Source of the DNA: Microbispora siamensis
Lineage (GTDB): Bacteria > Actinomycetota > Actinomycetes > Streptosporangiales > Streptosporangiaceae
Length of the DNA: 62,995 nt
Assembly (NCBI RefSeq): GCF_016863095.1
Contig: NZ_BOOF01000056.1
Location: 1-62,995 of the forward strand
Direction of reading: 5' to 3'
Shown: positions 7,780 to 17,127 of the stretch, piece after piece
Layout: every line of letters begins with the position of its first letter
How positions within the stretch are numbered: position 1 is the first letter of the stretch
Program-made: the position numbers and the translations under genes
Notes under the pieces: generated by a model
The model's database searches: none
The model's input: the letters and a program-made list of their open reading frames with translations, nothing else
What the model was told of the DNA's origin: nothing

Positions 7780-8486
7780 CCTCGATCTCGCTCGGCCCGG
7801 CCTCGGCCCGCCGCGACATGCTCCGGCGGCGCATCCGGCTGCTGGTGGCCGCGACCATCACCTACAACGTCATCGAGGCCGTCGTCGCCGTCACCGCCGG
7901 CACCCTCGCCTCCTCGGCCGCACTGGTCGGATTCGGCCTGGACTCCGTCGTAGAGGTCGCCTCCGCCACCGCGGTGGCCTGGCAGTTCTCCGCGACCGAC
8001 CACCAGGCGCGGGAGAAGACCGCGCTGAGGATCATCGCGATCTCCTTTTTCGCGCTGGCCGCCTACGTCACCGTCGACGCCGTACGCGCCCTGCTCGGCG
8101 CCGGTGAGGCCGAGCACTCCACTCCCGGCCTGATCCTGGCCGCCCTCTCACTGGTGATCATGCCGTTGCTGTCGTACGCCCAGCGCCGCGCCGGCCGCGA
8201 GCTCGGCTCCGCCTCGGCGGTCGCCGACTCCAAGCAGACCCTGATGTGCACCTACCTGTCGGCGGTGCTGCTCGCCGGGCTCGCCCTCAACAGTGCCTTC
8301 GGCTGGTCCTGGGCCGACCCGATCGCCGCCCTGGTCATCGCCGCCGTGGCGGTCAAGGAAGGCCGCGAAGCCTGGCGCGGCGACGCCTGCTGCGCCGCTC
8401 CCGCGCTCACTTCGTCCGCCTCGTCCGACGGGTGCGCCGACCCGTGCTGCTCCCCCACCCAGGACGACCCGTACCATCGGCCATGA
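7776..8486 (+). CDS. Cation diffusion facilitator (CDF) exporter
   Basis: The 236-aa protein has six hydrophobic segments and the CDF-type acidic helix motif GFGLDSVVEV near residues 50-60. A second acidic site appears at WADPIAAL. CDF proteins exchange divalent metal for protons across the cytoplasmic membrane. The C-terminal tail is Cys-rich (DACCAAP and GCADPCC) instead of carrying the long usual cytosolic domain. The start at 7776 gives a 4-bp overlap with the CmtR-like gene. The next gene overlaps by 4 bp, so three genes form one compact operon. Confidence 0.88.
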   Translation: MTSISLGPASARRDMLRRRIRLLVAATITYNVIEAVVAVTAGTLASSAALVGFGLDSVVEVASATAVAWQFSATDHQAREKTALRIIAISFFALAAYVTVDAVRALLGAGEAEHSTPGLILAALSLVIMPLLSYAQRRAGRELGSASAVADSKQTLMCTYLSAVLLAGLALNSAFGWSWADPIAALVIAAVAVKEGREAWRGDACCAAPALTSSASSDGCADPCCSPTQDDPYHRP

Positions 8487-8815
8487 CAGTCATCCGTTCC
8501 CTGCTGCTTTTCGTCCTGGCCGCCCTCGCCGAGATCGGCGGAGCGTGGCTGGTCTGGCAAGGCGTACGAGAGCAGCGTGGCCTGCTGTGGATCGGCGGCG
8601 GCGTGATCGCGCTCGGCCTGTACGGACTGGTCGCCACGCTCCAGCCGGACGCGAACTTCGGCCGCATCCTGGCCGCCTACGGTGGTGTCTTCATCGCCGG
8701 ATCCCTGGCCTGGGGCATGCTGGTCGACGGGTTCCGGCCCGACCGCTGGGACGTCGTCGGTGCGCTCGTCTGCCTGGCCGGCGTCCTGATCATCATGTAC
8801 GCGCCACGTGGCTGA
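8483..8815 (+). CDS. YnfA/UPF0060 small membrane protein
   Basis: The 110-aa protein has four transmembrane helices and the family pattern FVLAALAEIGGAWLVWQ, GLYGLVATLQP and FGRILAAYGGVFI. UPF0060/YnfA proteins resemble small-multidrug-resistance pumps. The ATG at 8483 overlaps the CDF stop (ATGA), the third tight junction in this operon. Metal or cation efflux is implied by position but not by the sequence itself. Confidence 0.9.
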   Translation: MTVIRSLLLFVLAALAEIGGAWLVWQGVREQRGLLWIGGGVIALGLYGLVATLQPDANFGRILAAYGGVFIAGSLAWGMLVDGFRPDRWDVVGALVCLAGVLIIMYAPRG

Positions 8816-9046
8816 CCGAGCACGGTGAGGGTGGATCAATCCGCTCGCGAACTCGAGACCGCGCTCTTTTGAACGGGGGGAAAGCGACAGGCTTCCGGCC
8901 CGCTGCCCCCAGGTGTCCATATCACCTACGGCTATTTCTAGGCCATATATGGCTGGACAGCGTTTCAGCCGTGTTAGGCCGGGAGTCATTCCCGCTGTCA
9001 AACATTCCCAGTGGACGCATCCCTCGACGCCACCACTGGGAGCATC

Positions 9047-10705
9047 ATGGGTCCCGCCCTCAGCCGCCGCGCCTTCCTGCTCGCCTCCGGAATGACCACG
9101 ACGGGCGTCGCGCTGGAGATCGCGCTTTCCTCCACCCCGGCCGCCTCCTCGGCCGTGACGCCCTCGACCACGACGCCCATGACGACGGTCCACACCGTCG
9201 CCGGACCGCACGGCACCGGCGGATACCGCAGGCTGTCCGACGGCCCTGGCTGGCGGCGGGTGACACGCACCGAACTGGCCGAGGCCAAGAAGGGCAGGGC
9301 CGAACGACGCACAGCGCTGGCCTGCTTCGTCCAGTTCACCGACCTGCACATCACCGACGTGCAGAACCCGCAGCGTTACGAGTTCCTGCGCGCCGGAGAC
9401 ATGGGCTCCTGGCGCCCGCAGGAGGCGTTGACCGCCGTCGGCGCCGTCTCATTGATCGAACAGGTCAACGCCCTGCGGTACGGCCCGGCCACCCGGGCGC
9501 CGATCGGCTTCGTCATGACCACCGGTGACAACACCGACAACAACTCCCGGATCGAACTGGAGTGGTTCCTCACCGCCATGACCGGCGGCCGCTTCACCCC
9601 CAACACCGGTGACCCCGGCGCGTACGAGGGCGTGCAGAACTCGGGCCTTGGCCTCTACTGGCAGCCCGATTCCGGCATGCGCGACATCGACAAGCGGGTA
9701 GGGTTCCCCCGCCTGGACGGCTTCCTGGAGGCGGCCATCCGCGAGGTGAGCAGCCCCGGCCTGGCCATACCGTGGTATTCCACCATCGGCAATCACGACC
9801 AGCTCTTCGGCGGCGCCTATTCCGCGGCCGGGGGTTTCTTCGCCGACCTGGCCACCGGCTCGCGCAAGCTGTACGCCCTGCCCGCCTCCGAGGCCGGCGC
9901 CGTCTACCGGGCACTGCGCCGGGGAGACCCCACGGGCGCCCACTTCCGTGCCGCGTGGAAGCGCTACAGGGGCAAGGCCCGCACGGTCACCGCCGACGAG
10001 CGCCGCGCCCCGCTGAGCCCGCACGCCTACATCGCCGCTCACCTCGACCCGGCGTACACCGGCTCGGGACCCGTCGGCCACGGCTACACGCGGGACAATC
10101 TCGACAGCGGCCGGCTGGACTACTCCTTCCGGATCGCCGACGGGGTCGTCGGCATCAGCCTGGACACCACCGACCGCGGCGGCGACTACCGCGGATCGGT
10201 CGGCACCCGGCAGCTGGCCTGGCTGGAGCGGACCCTGAAGACCCACGCCGACGACACCGCGTTGATCTTCAGTCATCACCCGAGCTGGGCCATGACCAAC
10301 CTCGCCCCCAATCCGGCCCGCCCGCACGAGAAGCGCCACGGCGGGCAGGAGTTGCTGGCAGCGCTGAGGAAGCACGGCAACGTGGCCGCGTGGATCAACG
10401 GCCACTCCCACCTCAACAAGATCGTCCCTCATGGCGGCTTCTGGGAGATCTCCACCGCCTCCCACGTCGATTACCCGCAGCTGGCAAGAGTCGTCGAACT
10501 GGCCGACAATCACGACGGGACGCTGTCCCTGTTCACCACGCTGGTGGAGTCGGCCGCGCCACACCGCACCGACTTCACCGATCTGTCCCAAAATGGCCTG
10601 GCCGCGCTCTACCGGGAGCTCTCGTTCAACTCCCCCGGAATGCGGAGCGGGCTGGCGGGCCTGCCCGGTGACCGCAACACCGAGCTTCTGTTGAAGAAGC
10701 ACTGA
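9047..10705 (+). CDS. Tat-exported TIGR03767-type metallophosphoesterase
   Basis: The product is 552 aa from the ATG at 9047, which follows GGGAG; a GTG at 9011 is an alternative. The N-terminus has a twin-arginine signal (SRRAFLLASG). The calcineurin-like metal motifs are FTDLHITD near residue 90, TTGDNTDNN, STIGNHD, FSHH and NGHSH. The family hydrolyses phosphate esters with a two-metal centre after folded export. The metal motifs match the TIGR03767 group. The gene stands alone, with about 230 bp of non-coding sequence upstream. Confidence 0.88.
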   Translation: MGPALSRRAFLLASGMTTTGVALEIALSSTPAASSAVTPSTTTPMTTVHTVAGPHGTGGYRRLSDGPGWRRVTRTELAEAKKGRAERRTALACFVQFTDLHITDVQNPQRYEFLRAGDMGSWRPQEALTAVGAVSLIEQVNALRYGPATRAPIGFVMTTGDNTDNNSRIELEWFLTAMTGGRFTPNTGDPGAYEGVQNSGLGLYWQPDSGMRDIDKRVGFPRLDGFLEAAIREVSSPGLAIPWYSTIGNHDQLFGGAYSAAGGFFADLATGSRKLYALPASEAGAVYRALRRGDPTGAHFRAAWKRYRGKARTVTADERRAPLSPHAYIAAHLDPAYTGSGPVGHGYTRDNLDSGRLDYSFRIADGVVGISLDTTDRGGDYRGSVGTRQLAWLERTLKTHADDTALIFSHHPSWAMTNLAPNPARPHEKRHGGQELLAALRKHGNVAAWINGHSHLNKIVPHGGFWEISTASHVDYPQLARVVELADNHDGTLSLFTTLVESAAPHRTDFTDLSQNGLAALYRELSFNSPGMRSGLAGLPGDRNTELLLKKH

Positions 10706-10849
10706 CGGCGCGTCTGCGGGCACCGGCTGCCCGCGAAGGTGGCAGAGCGGGCATATTGGCCGTGCCGGAAATCGCCGAATCTGCATGGCGAATATCCCCA
10801 GAATGGTCGGCCACTGTAACGTTTTTTAGCCGCATAGTAGTTTGCGTTC

Positions 10850-12163
10850 ATGTTGAGCCTATTTGCTGCATGTCGGCCGGCCACTCTGCGACCCGCGGTC
10901 GTCTGGGCGGCCGTCGCCGGGGTCATCGCCGCCGGGTCGCCGATCACGCTCGGGTCGCCCCCCGCGTACGCGCGGGATTCGGGCTCCTCCGCCAACGCCG
11001 TCATCGTCTGGGACCGTAACGCCCAGACCGCGATTTGGGACATCGCCCGTCAGCAGCCGCAGGTCCAGGCACGCAGCTTCGCGATGGTGCACGGAGCGGT
11101 CTACGACGCGGTGAACGCGATCGCCGGCGCTCCCTACCAGCCGTACCTGGCCGCACCGGCCGCCGACGGCACCGAATCGACGGACGCGGCCGTCGCGACC
11201 GCGGGCTACCTGGTGTTGCAAGCGCTGTTCCCCGACCAGCAGGCGAGGTTGAAGACCGAGTACGACGAGTCGCTGGGCGCGATACCCGACGGCACGGCGA
11301 AACAGCGTGGAATCACCGTGGGCGCTCAGGCGGCCGATGCGATGATCGCAGCGCGGCGGAACGACGGGGCGTTCGGTGACCAGACCTGGCCCGTGGGCAC
11401 CCGCCCTGGTCAGTGGCGGCCGACGCCGCCCACGTTCGCCTCGGACGGGGCATGGGTCGGTCACCTCAAGCCGTTCCTCATCCCCAGCGCGTCCATCTTC
11501 CGTACGTCCGGCCCGCCGGCGCTCACCAGCCGCCAGTACGCCCGGGACTTCAACGAGGTCAAGACGGTCGGCTCGGCGACCAGCACGGTCAGGACGGCCG
11601 ACCAGACGCAGGCCGCGATCTGGTGGCACGACCGGCATCTGGCCGAATGGGAGATCAAGCGTCAGCTCGCGACGCGGCAGCGCCTGAACACTCTTCAGAC
11701 GGCGCGGATGTTCGCCATGGTCGACCTGGCCGAGGCCGACGCCACGATCGCCTGCTACAATGAGAAGGCGGCATGGAACTTCTGGCGGCCGGTCACCGCG
11801 ATCCGGCTGGCCGACACGGACGACAACCCGGCGACGGCCGCCGACCCCGAATGGACACCGTTGCTCGTCACGCCGCCGCACCCCGACTACACGTCCGGGC
11901 ACACCTGTTTCACGGCGGCGAGCATGTCGGCGTTGCGGCACTTCTTCGGCCGGGACGACATCCCCTTCAGCGGCTACAGCGCCGACTCGGGCACCACCAG
12001 GTATTTCCGCGGTTTCTCCCAGGCGCTCGCCGAGGTCGTCGAGGCCCGCATCTGGGGTGGTATCCACACCCGCACCGCGGACGTGCAGGGCGCGAAGATC
12101 GGCGCGCAGGTCACCGCCTACATGATCGCGCACTACTTCAAGCCGAGGCCGAGGAGCCGGTAG
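10850..12163 (+). CDS. Vanadium-dependent haloperoxidase / PAP2-family exported protein
   Basis: The 437-aa protein has an N-terminal signal (about residues 15-40 ending AYA). The helical VHPO/PAP2 core has HPDYTSGHTCFTAASM near residue 345 and IWGGIHTR near residue 400, which supply the phosphate or vanadate-binding His and Arg. Members are either haloperoxidases or acid phosphatases, and the sequence does not decide between them. It lies 144 bp after the metallophosphoesterase on the same strand with its own AT-rich upstream segment, so it probably has its own promoter. Confidence 0.85.
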   Translation: MLSLFAACRPATLRPAVVWAAVAGVIAAGSPITLGSPPAYARDSGSSANAVIVWDRNAQTAIWDIARQQPQVQARSFAMVHGAVYDAVNAIAGAPYQPYLAAPAADGTESTDAAVATAGYLVLQALFPDQQARLKTEYDESLGAIPDGTAKQRGITVGAQAADAMIAARRNDGAFGDQTWPVGTRPGQWRPTPPTFASDGAWVGHLKPFLIPSASIFRTSGPPALTSRQYARDFNEVKTVGSATSTVRTADQTQAAIWWHDRHLAEWEIKRQLATRQRLNTLQTARMFAMVDLAEADATIACYNEKAAWNFWRPVTAIRLADTDDNPATAADPEWTPLLVTPPHPDYTSGHTCFTAASMSALRHFFGRDDIPFSGYSADSGTTRYFRGFSQALAEVVEARIWGGIHTRTADVQGAKIGAQVTAYMIAHYFKPRPRSR

Positions 12164-12217
12164 AGCCGTGCGGCCGCTGTTGCCCGGTGTGCTCAGGAAA
12201 GCCGGCCTTCCCGCTGG

Positions 12218-12529
12218 TCAGGATGCGCAGACGGCCACGGCTGTGATGGCGCTCCGGCCCTCCTGGGTCAGGCGGATTAGCGAGGACCTCTTGTGCGCCG
12301 GATTGGGGACGAACTCGACCAGGCCCCGCGCGGCCGCGTCGTTGATCGTGCGCTGGACGAACTGGCGGCTCAACGCCTGGGTCCGTCCCATCTGAGGAAC
12401 GGTCATCGGGCCGTGCTCGCGGAGCATGGTGAGCACGGCCCGCACCCCTACCGACAGCCCCTCGATCGCCGTGTCCTGCTCCACCTTGCGGAAGGCACGC
12501 CGGTACAGCGGCCCCACAAGGTCGAACAC
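12218..12529 (-). CDS. Short MarR-type regulator
   Basis: The 103-aa frame contains the winged helix of MarR proteins: VRAVLTMLREHGPMTVPQMG, the recognition helix SRQFVQRTINDAAARGLV and the wing NPAHKRSSLIRLT. Full-length members are about 140-160 aa. This one stops after EGRSAITAVAVCAS, so most of the C-terminal dimerisation helices are missing. An in-frame stop upstream prevents a longer N-terminus. It may be a decayed gene or a minimal regulator. The TPR-like gene lies 102 bp upstream on the opposite strand. Confidence 0.6.
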   Translation of the reverse strand: MFDLVGPLYRRAFRKVEQDTAIEGLSVGVRAVLTMLREHGPMTVPQMGRTQALSRQFVQRTINDAAARGLVEFVPNPAHKRSSLIRLTQEGRSAITAVAVCAS

Positions 12530-12631
12530 CTGGGCGAGCCGGCACCAGCGAGCCGTACTTCACCGATCCCTGGACCACCCGTCAGGCAAGTAGGCTGACC
12601 GCCATCGCCCGCGACGGTGCAGGAGATGCTC

Positions 12632-13096
12632 ATGACCACCGACCCGACGATGACCCGGATCGGCCAAGGGGTGGAGTTGCATCACCACCGAGGTCAGCGT
12701 GAAGCCGCTCGCGACTTGTTCGCGCAGATCTGGGACGACATCGGCGGCGAGCAAGGCGACCCGCTGCATGTCTGCGTCCTTGCCCACTCGATGGCCGACG
12801 TGCAGGACGACGTGCACCAGGAGCTGATCTGGGATCTGCGGGCGCTTGCCGCCGCCGATCTCGTCACCGATGAGCGGGTGGCCCAAGCCGGCGTGCCGCT
12901 TTCAGTGGCCGGCTTGTATCCGTCGTTGCACCTGAACCTGAGTGAGTGCTATCGCAAGCTGGGCGATCTCGGCCGCGCCCGTGAGCACCTCCAGCAGGCG
13001 CGGGCCACGATCGGCGCGCTCGGCGACGACGAGTACGGGCGGCTCATCAGGGGCGGCCTGGAGCGGCTGGCCGAACAGTTGGGTGAGGCCACCTGA
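12632..13096 (+). CDS. TPR-like hypothetical protein
   Basis: The 154-aa helical protein begins at the ATG following GCAGGAG. It contains TPR-like helix pairs (HHRGQREAARDLFAQIW and LNLSECYRKLGDLGRAREHLQQA). Actinomycetes have many small tetratricopeptide proteins of this type, usually of unknown partner. It is convergent with ligA, whose stop is 21 bp away. No enzymatic motif is visible. Confidence 0.75.
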   Translation: MTTDPTMTRIGQGVELHHHRGQREAARDLFAQIWDDIGGEQGDPLHVCVLAHSMADVQDDVHQELIWDLRALAAADLVTDERVAQAGVPLSVAGLYPSLHLNLSECYRKLGDLGRAREHLQQARATIGALGDDEYGRLIRGGLERLAEQLGEAT

Positions 13097-13117
13097 CCGC
13101 GCCCCGAATGAGCCGGG

Positions 13118-15217
13118 TCACCGCCTGCCCGGCAGAAGCTGCGCGACCATCTCGGCGAACTCCTCCGGGGAGACGATCCGCACGCCGAGGGATTCGGCCT
13201 TCGCCCGCTTAGACCCCGCGTTCTCTCCCGCGACGACCAACGAGGTCTTCGCCGAAACGCTGGACGACGCCCGGCCTCCGGCCTGTTCGACGAGCTCGTT
13301 CATCTGGTTGCGGGACAACGCCGCCAGCTGCCCGCTCATCGCGCCCGTGACCACGACCGTCATCCCGGTCAGTGGCAGAGCACCGGGTTCGTCTCCGCCC
13401 GGCGCCGCGGTGGTCGTGCCGCCCTCGTCACCGGCCACCGCCGCCACGCCGGGCTCGACCATGTTCACCCCGGCGCGGACGAGCTTGTCGACGAGGTCGC
13501 TCAGCTCGGCCAGCTCGGCGACGATCACGGGCGCCTTCTCCGGGCCGATGCCGTCCACCTTCTGGAACTCCTCCGCGTCGGCCGCACGGATGGCCTCCAT
13601 GCTGCCGAAGTGCCGGGCGATGCGGCGGCTCATCGAGCGTCCCGTCCCCCTGACCCCGAGCGCGCAGAACACCCGGCTCAGCGGTCTGGTCCTGGCCCTG
13701 TCGATGGCGGTCAGGAGGTTGCCGGTGGACACCTCCCCCATCCGCTCCAGGCCCAGTAGCTGCTCGCGGGTGAGGAAGAACAGGTCGCCGAAGTCGGCGA
13801 TCAACCCGGCGTCCAGCATCTGCTGGATGCGGTTGTCGGCCAGTCCTTCCACGTCCAACTGGTCGCGGCCGACCGCGTACCGGATCGAGGCGATCGCGCG
13901 GCAGGTGCGGCCTCGCACGCACCTCCACCGCTCCTGCGACGCGTCGATCTCACCGCCGCAGGTCGGGCACACCTCCGGGAACACGATGGGCTGCTCGTCG
14001 CCGGTGCGCAGGTGCACCACCGGGGACTCCACCCGCGGGATCACGTCGCCGGCCTTGTAGACGACGACGCTGTCCCCCAGCATCAGACCACGGCGCTTGA
14101 TGTCGGAGGGGTTGTGCAGCGTCGCGTACGTCACGACGGAGCCGTCCAGCTCCACCGGCTCCAGGACCGCCCGCGGGGCGATGACTCCGGTCCGGCCGGT
14201 GTTCCACTCCACCCCGAGCAGCTTCGTGATCTTCTGCACGGCCGGCAGCTTGTACGCGATCGCCCACCGCGGCGCCCGCGAGCCGAACCCGGCCTGCGCC
14301 TGGTCCGCCGCGTCATCCGCCTTGATGACGATGCCGTCGATCCCGAACGGCAGCTCCGGCCGCGCGGCCGCGATCTCCTCGACCCGCTGCTGCACCTGCT
14401 CCACACTCGTCGCGACGATCCCGGCGACCGCGGTCCCGGCCGTGGTCTGCACACCCTGCCCGGCAACCCAGTCCATCACCCGGCTGTGCGGCCACTCCCG
14501 CAGCCGCGTCGCGAGGTCGGAGGTGTCATCGGGCAGCGGCAACGCGCCGTACCCGAAGAACGTCAGCTCGCACACGTACGGCCGGTCCTGCGCCCTCAGC
14601 GTGCCCGCGGCGGCGCTGCGCGGGTTCGCGAACGTGGTCCCGTCATGCGCCTGCCGTTTCGCACACGCCTCCTCGAACTGCCGGGCGGTCATCATCACCT
14701 CGCCACGCAGCTCCACGGTGACCGGGTCGGCCAGCCGCCCGGGGAGGCCGACGATCGTGCCGATCGCGTGTGAGACGTCCTCGCCCGCGCTCCCGTCGCC
14801 GCGGGTGACCAACTGGACGAGGCGGCCGTCACGGTAGCGGGCGGCGATCGCCAGCCCGTCCAGCTTCGGCTCCACCGACCATGCGGTTACCGGGCGGCCG
14901 AGCCTGCGTTCCAGCGATGCGGTCCAGCCGGCCAGCTCCTCAGGCCCGAACACGTTGTCCAAGCTGAGCATGGGCACGGTGTGCGGGACATCACCCACGA
15001 CTCCGGCGACCTTGCCCGTCGGCGAGGCCTCCAGCACGTGGTCGGGGTGGGCCTTCTCGTAGGCGGCGATGCCACGGACGAGCCTGTCGTAGGCGTCATC
15101 GTCCAGTGAGGAGGTGCCGTCGCCGTAGTAGGCCGCGGCCGCGTCGGCCGCCAGCTGGACCGCCTCGGCGTAGGCGGTCTCGTCGGCGATCGCGTCGATC
15201 GGGGGCGCTTCAGTCAT
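13118..15217 (-). CDS. ligA: NAD-dependent DNA ligase LigA
   Basis: The 699-aa protein has the full LigA order. First come the Ia NAD-binding domain and the adenylation domain with the nucleophile Lys118 in EPKLDGLA. The OB fold follows, then a four-Cys zinc finger (CPTC...C...C). Helix-hairpin-helix repeats (ALGVRGTGRSMSRRIA and VDGIGPEKAPVI) precede a C-terminal BRCT domain. It seals nicks using NAD+. Many actinomycetes carry two ligA paralogues; the context here (Ser/Thr kinase, TPR protein) does not reveal whether this is the essential copy. Confidence 0.95.
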   Translation of the reverse strand: MTEAPPIDAIADETAYAEAVQLAADAAAAYYGDGTSSLDDDAYDRLVRGIAAYEKAHPDHVLEASPTGKVAGVVGDVPHTVPMLSLDNVFGPEELAGWTASLERRLGRPVTAWSVEPKLDGLAIAARYRDGRLVQLVTRGDGSAGEDVSHAIGTIVGLPGRLADPVTVELRGEVMMTARQFEEACAKRQAHDGTTFANPRSAAAGTLRAQDRPYVCELTFFGYGALPLPDDTSDLATRLREWPHSRVMDWVAGQGVQTTAGTAVAGIVATSVEQVQQRVEEIAAARPELPFGIDGIVIKADDAADQAQAGFGSRAPRWAIAYKLPAVQKITKLLGVEWNTGRTGVIAPRAVLEPVELDGSVVTYATLHNPSDIKRRGLMLGDSVVVYKAGDVIPRVESPVVHLRTGDEQPIVFPEVCPTCGGEIDASQERWRCVRGRTCRAIASIRYAVGRDQLDVEGLADNRIQQMLDAGLIADFGDLFFLTREQLLGLERMGEVSTGNLLTAIDRARTRPLSRVFCALGVRGTGRSMSRRIARHFGSMEAIRAADAEEFQKVDGIGPEKAPVIVAELAELSDLVDKLVRAGVNMVEPGVAAVAGDEGGTTTAAPGGDEPGALPLTGMTVVVTGAMSGQLAALSRNQMNELVEQAGGRASSSVSAKTSLVVAGENAGSKRAKAESLGVRIVSPEEFAEMVAQLLPGRR

Positions 15218-15336
15218 GCGGCCATCGTGCCGGTCGGGTCCGACAAACGCGTCCGCCGTCGTGCTCGACTTCCCGGACTACGGCCGGCGGGCGTCCGGCT
15301 CCTGTGCGGCGTACCGCGACGCTAGGGTTCGGTGCC

Positions 15337-16944
15337 ATGGTCACCCCCCTGGAGCCCGACGACCCACGCGTACTGGGTGAGTTCACACTGAACGGACGGC
15401 TCGGCGAGGGCGGGCAGGGGGTGGTGTTCCTCGGCCGGTCGCCCCACGGTGAACCGGTCGCGGTCAAGGTGCTCAAGTCGGGGCTCGACTCGTCCGTGAA
15501 GGAGCGGCTGGTCCGCGAGCTCGACGCGATGCGCGGAGTCGCGCCCTTCTGCACCGCCCGGGTGCTGACCGCGGTGGTCGATGGGCGCATGCCGTACGTG
15601 GTGAGCGAGTTCATCGACGGGCCGTCCCTGCAGCAGCGGGTCGATTCCGGCGGCCCGCTGCGGGGCGGCGAGTTGGAGCGCCTCGCGGTCGGCACGGCCA
15701 CGGCGCTTGCGGCCGTTCACGGGGCCGGGATCGTGCACCGGGACTTCAAGCCGGCCAACGTGCTGCTGGGGCCGGACGGCCCCCGGGTGGTGGACTTCGG
15801 CATCGCCAGGCACAGCGCGAGCGACACGATCACGGCGGGCCCTGTCGGCACCCCGGCCTATCTGGCGCCCGAGCAGATCGCGGGGGACCCGGCCACGCCC
15901 GCCTCCGACGTGTTCGCCTGGGGAGCCACGATCGTCTTCGCCGCCACGGGCCGCCCGGCCTTCGGCGCCGCCAGCGTCCCCGCCGTCATGCACCGGATCC
16001 TGACCGCCGAGCCCGACGCCTCGGCACTGCCCCGGTCGCTGCGCGGAGTGGTCGAACGATGCCTCGCCAAGGATCCCGCGCGCCGGCCGGCCTCCCGCGA
16101 CCTGCTGCTGGAACTCGTCGGGTCCGCCCCCGACCCGCTGCAGGCGGGCGCGGCCGCGGCGACCACCAGGCCGGAAGGTGTACGGCAGGGCGGGACGACC
16201 GCGGTTCTCCCGGACTTCCCGGCTCCCGGTCCGGCCGGGACGATCCCGTCGGGCCCGGAGACGACCGGGGCGGGCGGCCGTCGGCAGGCTTCCCGCGCCG
16301 GGATCGTCGCCGGGGCGGTGGCCGCCGTGGCCGCGGTGTCGGTCACCGCCGCTCTGCTGGGGCCGCGCCTGCTGTCCGACGGCACGACCGCCACCTCGCC
16401 GCGCGCCGCCACGACGACGACCGTCTCGCAGACCGCCGGCTCACCGGCGCCGCCCGCCGACGCCACGCCTGGGGAAGCCGCCGCGGACGACGGCGGCGCG
16501 AGCCAGGACGACACCGGTGCGACCCAGGACGACGCCGACGCGGGGCAGGACGACAGCGTCACGACGGACGACGCCGCGGGGGACGCCACAGCGACTCCTA
16601 AGGCGACTCCCGTGCCGTCGACCACGCCGGGCGGGACGGTTCCGGCCGCGTTCGCCGGCACCTGGGGAGGCCATCTCGTGCCCGACCAGTTCGTGGGAAC
16701 CAGCGAGACCGACGTCCAGATCGTGCTGGAGCCGGGCAGGCGGACCGGAAGCTGGAAGGACACCAACAGCTCATGCCGGGGAAGCCTGACGCTGACGCGC
16801 AGCTCCGGCACCGCACTCGTCTTCCGGCTGGACAAGTGCGCCGCAGGCAGGATCACCCTGATCCGCACCGGCGAAGGGCTCGCCTACCGATGGGACGGCG
16901 ACGAAGGCGACGTCACCTTCCAGGGCCTCCTGATCAGGGACTGA
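15337..16944 (+). CDS. PknB-type membrane Ser/Thr protein kinase
   Basis: The 535-aa protein has an N-terminal Hanks kinase domain (about 15-270). Visible motifs are the glycine loop GEGGQG, Lys44 in VAVK, the catalytic HRDFKPAN (Asp136), DFG (153-155) and YLAPEQ. A Pro/Ser linker leads to one membrane helix at about residues 323-345. Outside is a Thr/Asp-rich stretch and a small beta domain starting FAGTWGGHLV that ends with the protein. It probably senses an external signal through that domain. It is divergent from ligA with about 119 bp between starts. Confidence 0.93.
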   Translation: MVTPLEPDDPRVLGEFTLNGRLGEGGQGVVFLGRSPHGEPVAVKVLKSGLDSSVKERLVRELDAMRGVAPFCTARVLTAVVDGRMPYVVSEFIDGPSLQQRVDSGGPLRGGELERLAVGTATALAAVHGAGIVHRDFKPANVLLGPDGPRVVDFGIARHSASDTITAGPVGTPAYLAPEQIAGDPATPASDVFAWGATIVFAATGRPAFGAASVPAVMHRILTAEPDASALPRSLRGVVERCLAKDPARRPASRDLLLELVGSAPDPLQAGAAAATTRPEGVRQGGTTAVLPDFPAPGPAGTIPSGPETTGAGGRRQASRAGIVAGAVAAVAAVSVTAALLGPRLLSDGTTATSPRAATTTTVSQTAGSPAPPADATPGEAAADDGGASQDDTGATQDDADAGQDDSVTTDDAAGDATATPKATPVPSTTPGGTVPAAFAGTWGGHLVPDQFVGTSETDVQIVLEPGRRTGSWKDTNSSCRGSLTLTRSSGTALVFRLDKCAAGRITLIRTGEGLAYRWDGDEGDVTFQGLLIRD

Positions 16945-17087
16945 CCACTCCGCACGGAGATCCCGCTTCGGGCGGCTGCGACCGGGGTCCGCGGCGACAT
17001 GGTGACCATGTTCTGCAGGCGGATGACGGCCCTCCGCGAGAAGGGCCGTGACCATCTGCTGCATGGACCCTCGCGCCTTGCTATATA

Positions 17088-17107
17088 GTTGGTTTGAGCC
17101 AACCAAC
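17088..17107. promoter_or_regulatory. Candidate MarR operator
   Basis: GTTGGTT and AACCAAC form a perfect 7-bp inverted repeat with a 6-bp spacer, ending 20 bp before the MarR start. It abuts TATAGT, a possible -10 element. Confidence 0.65.
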
Positions 17108-17127
17108 CAATAAGGTAAGGGTGCGGG

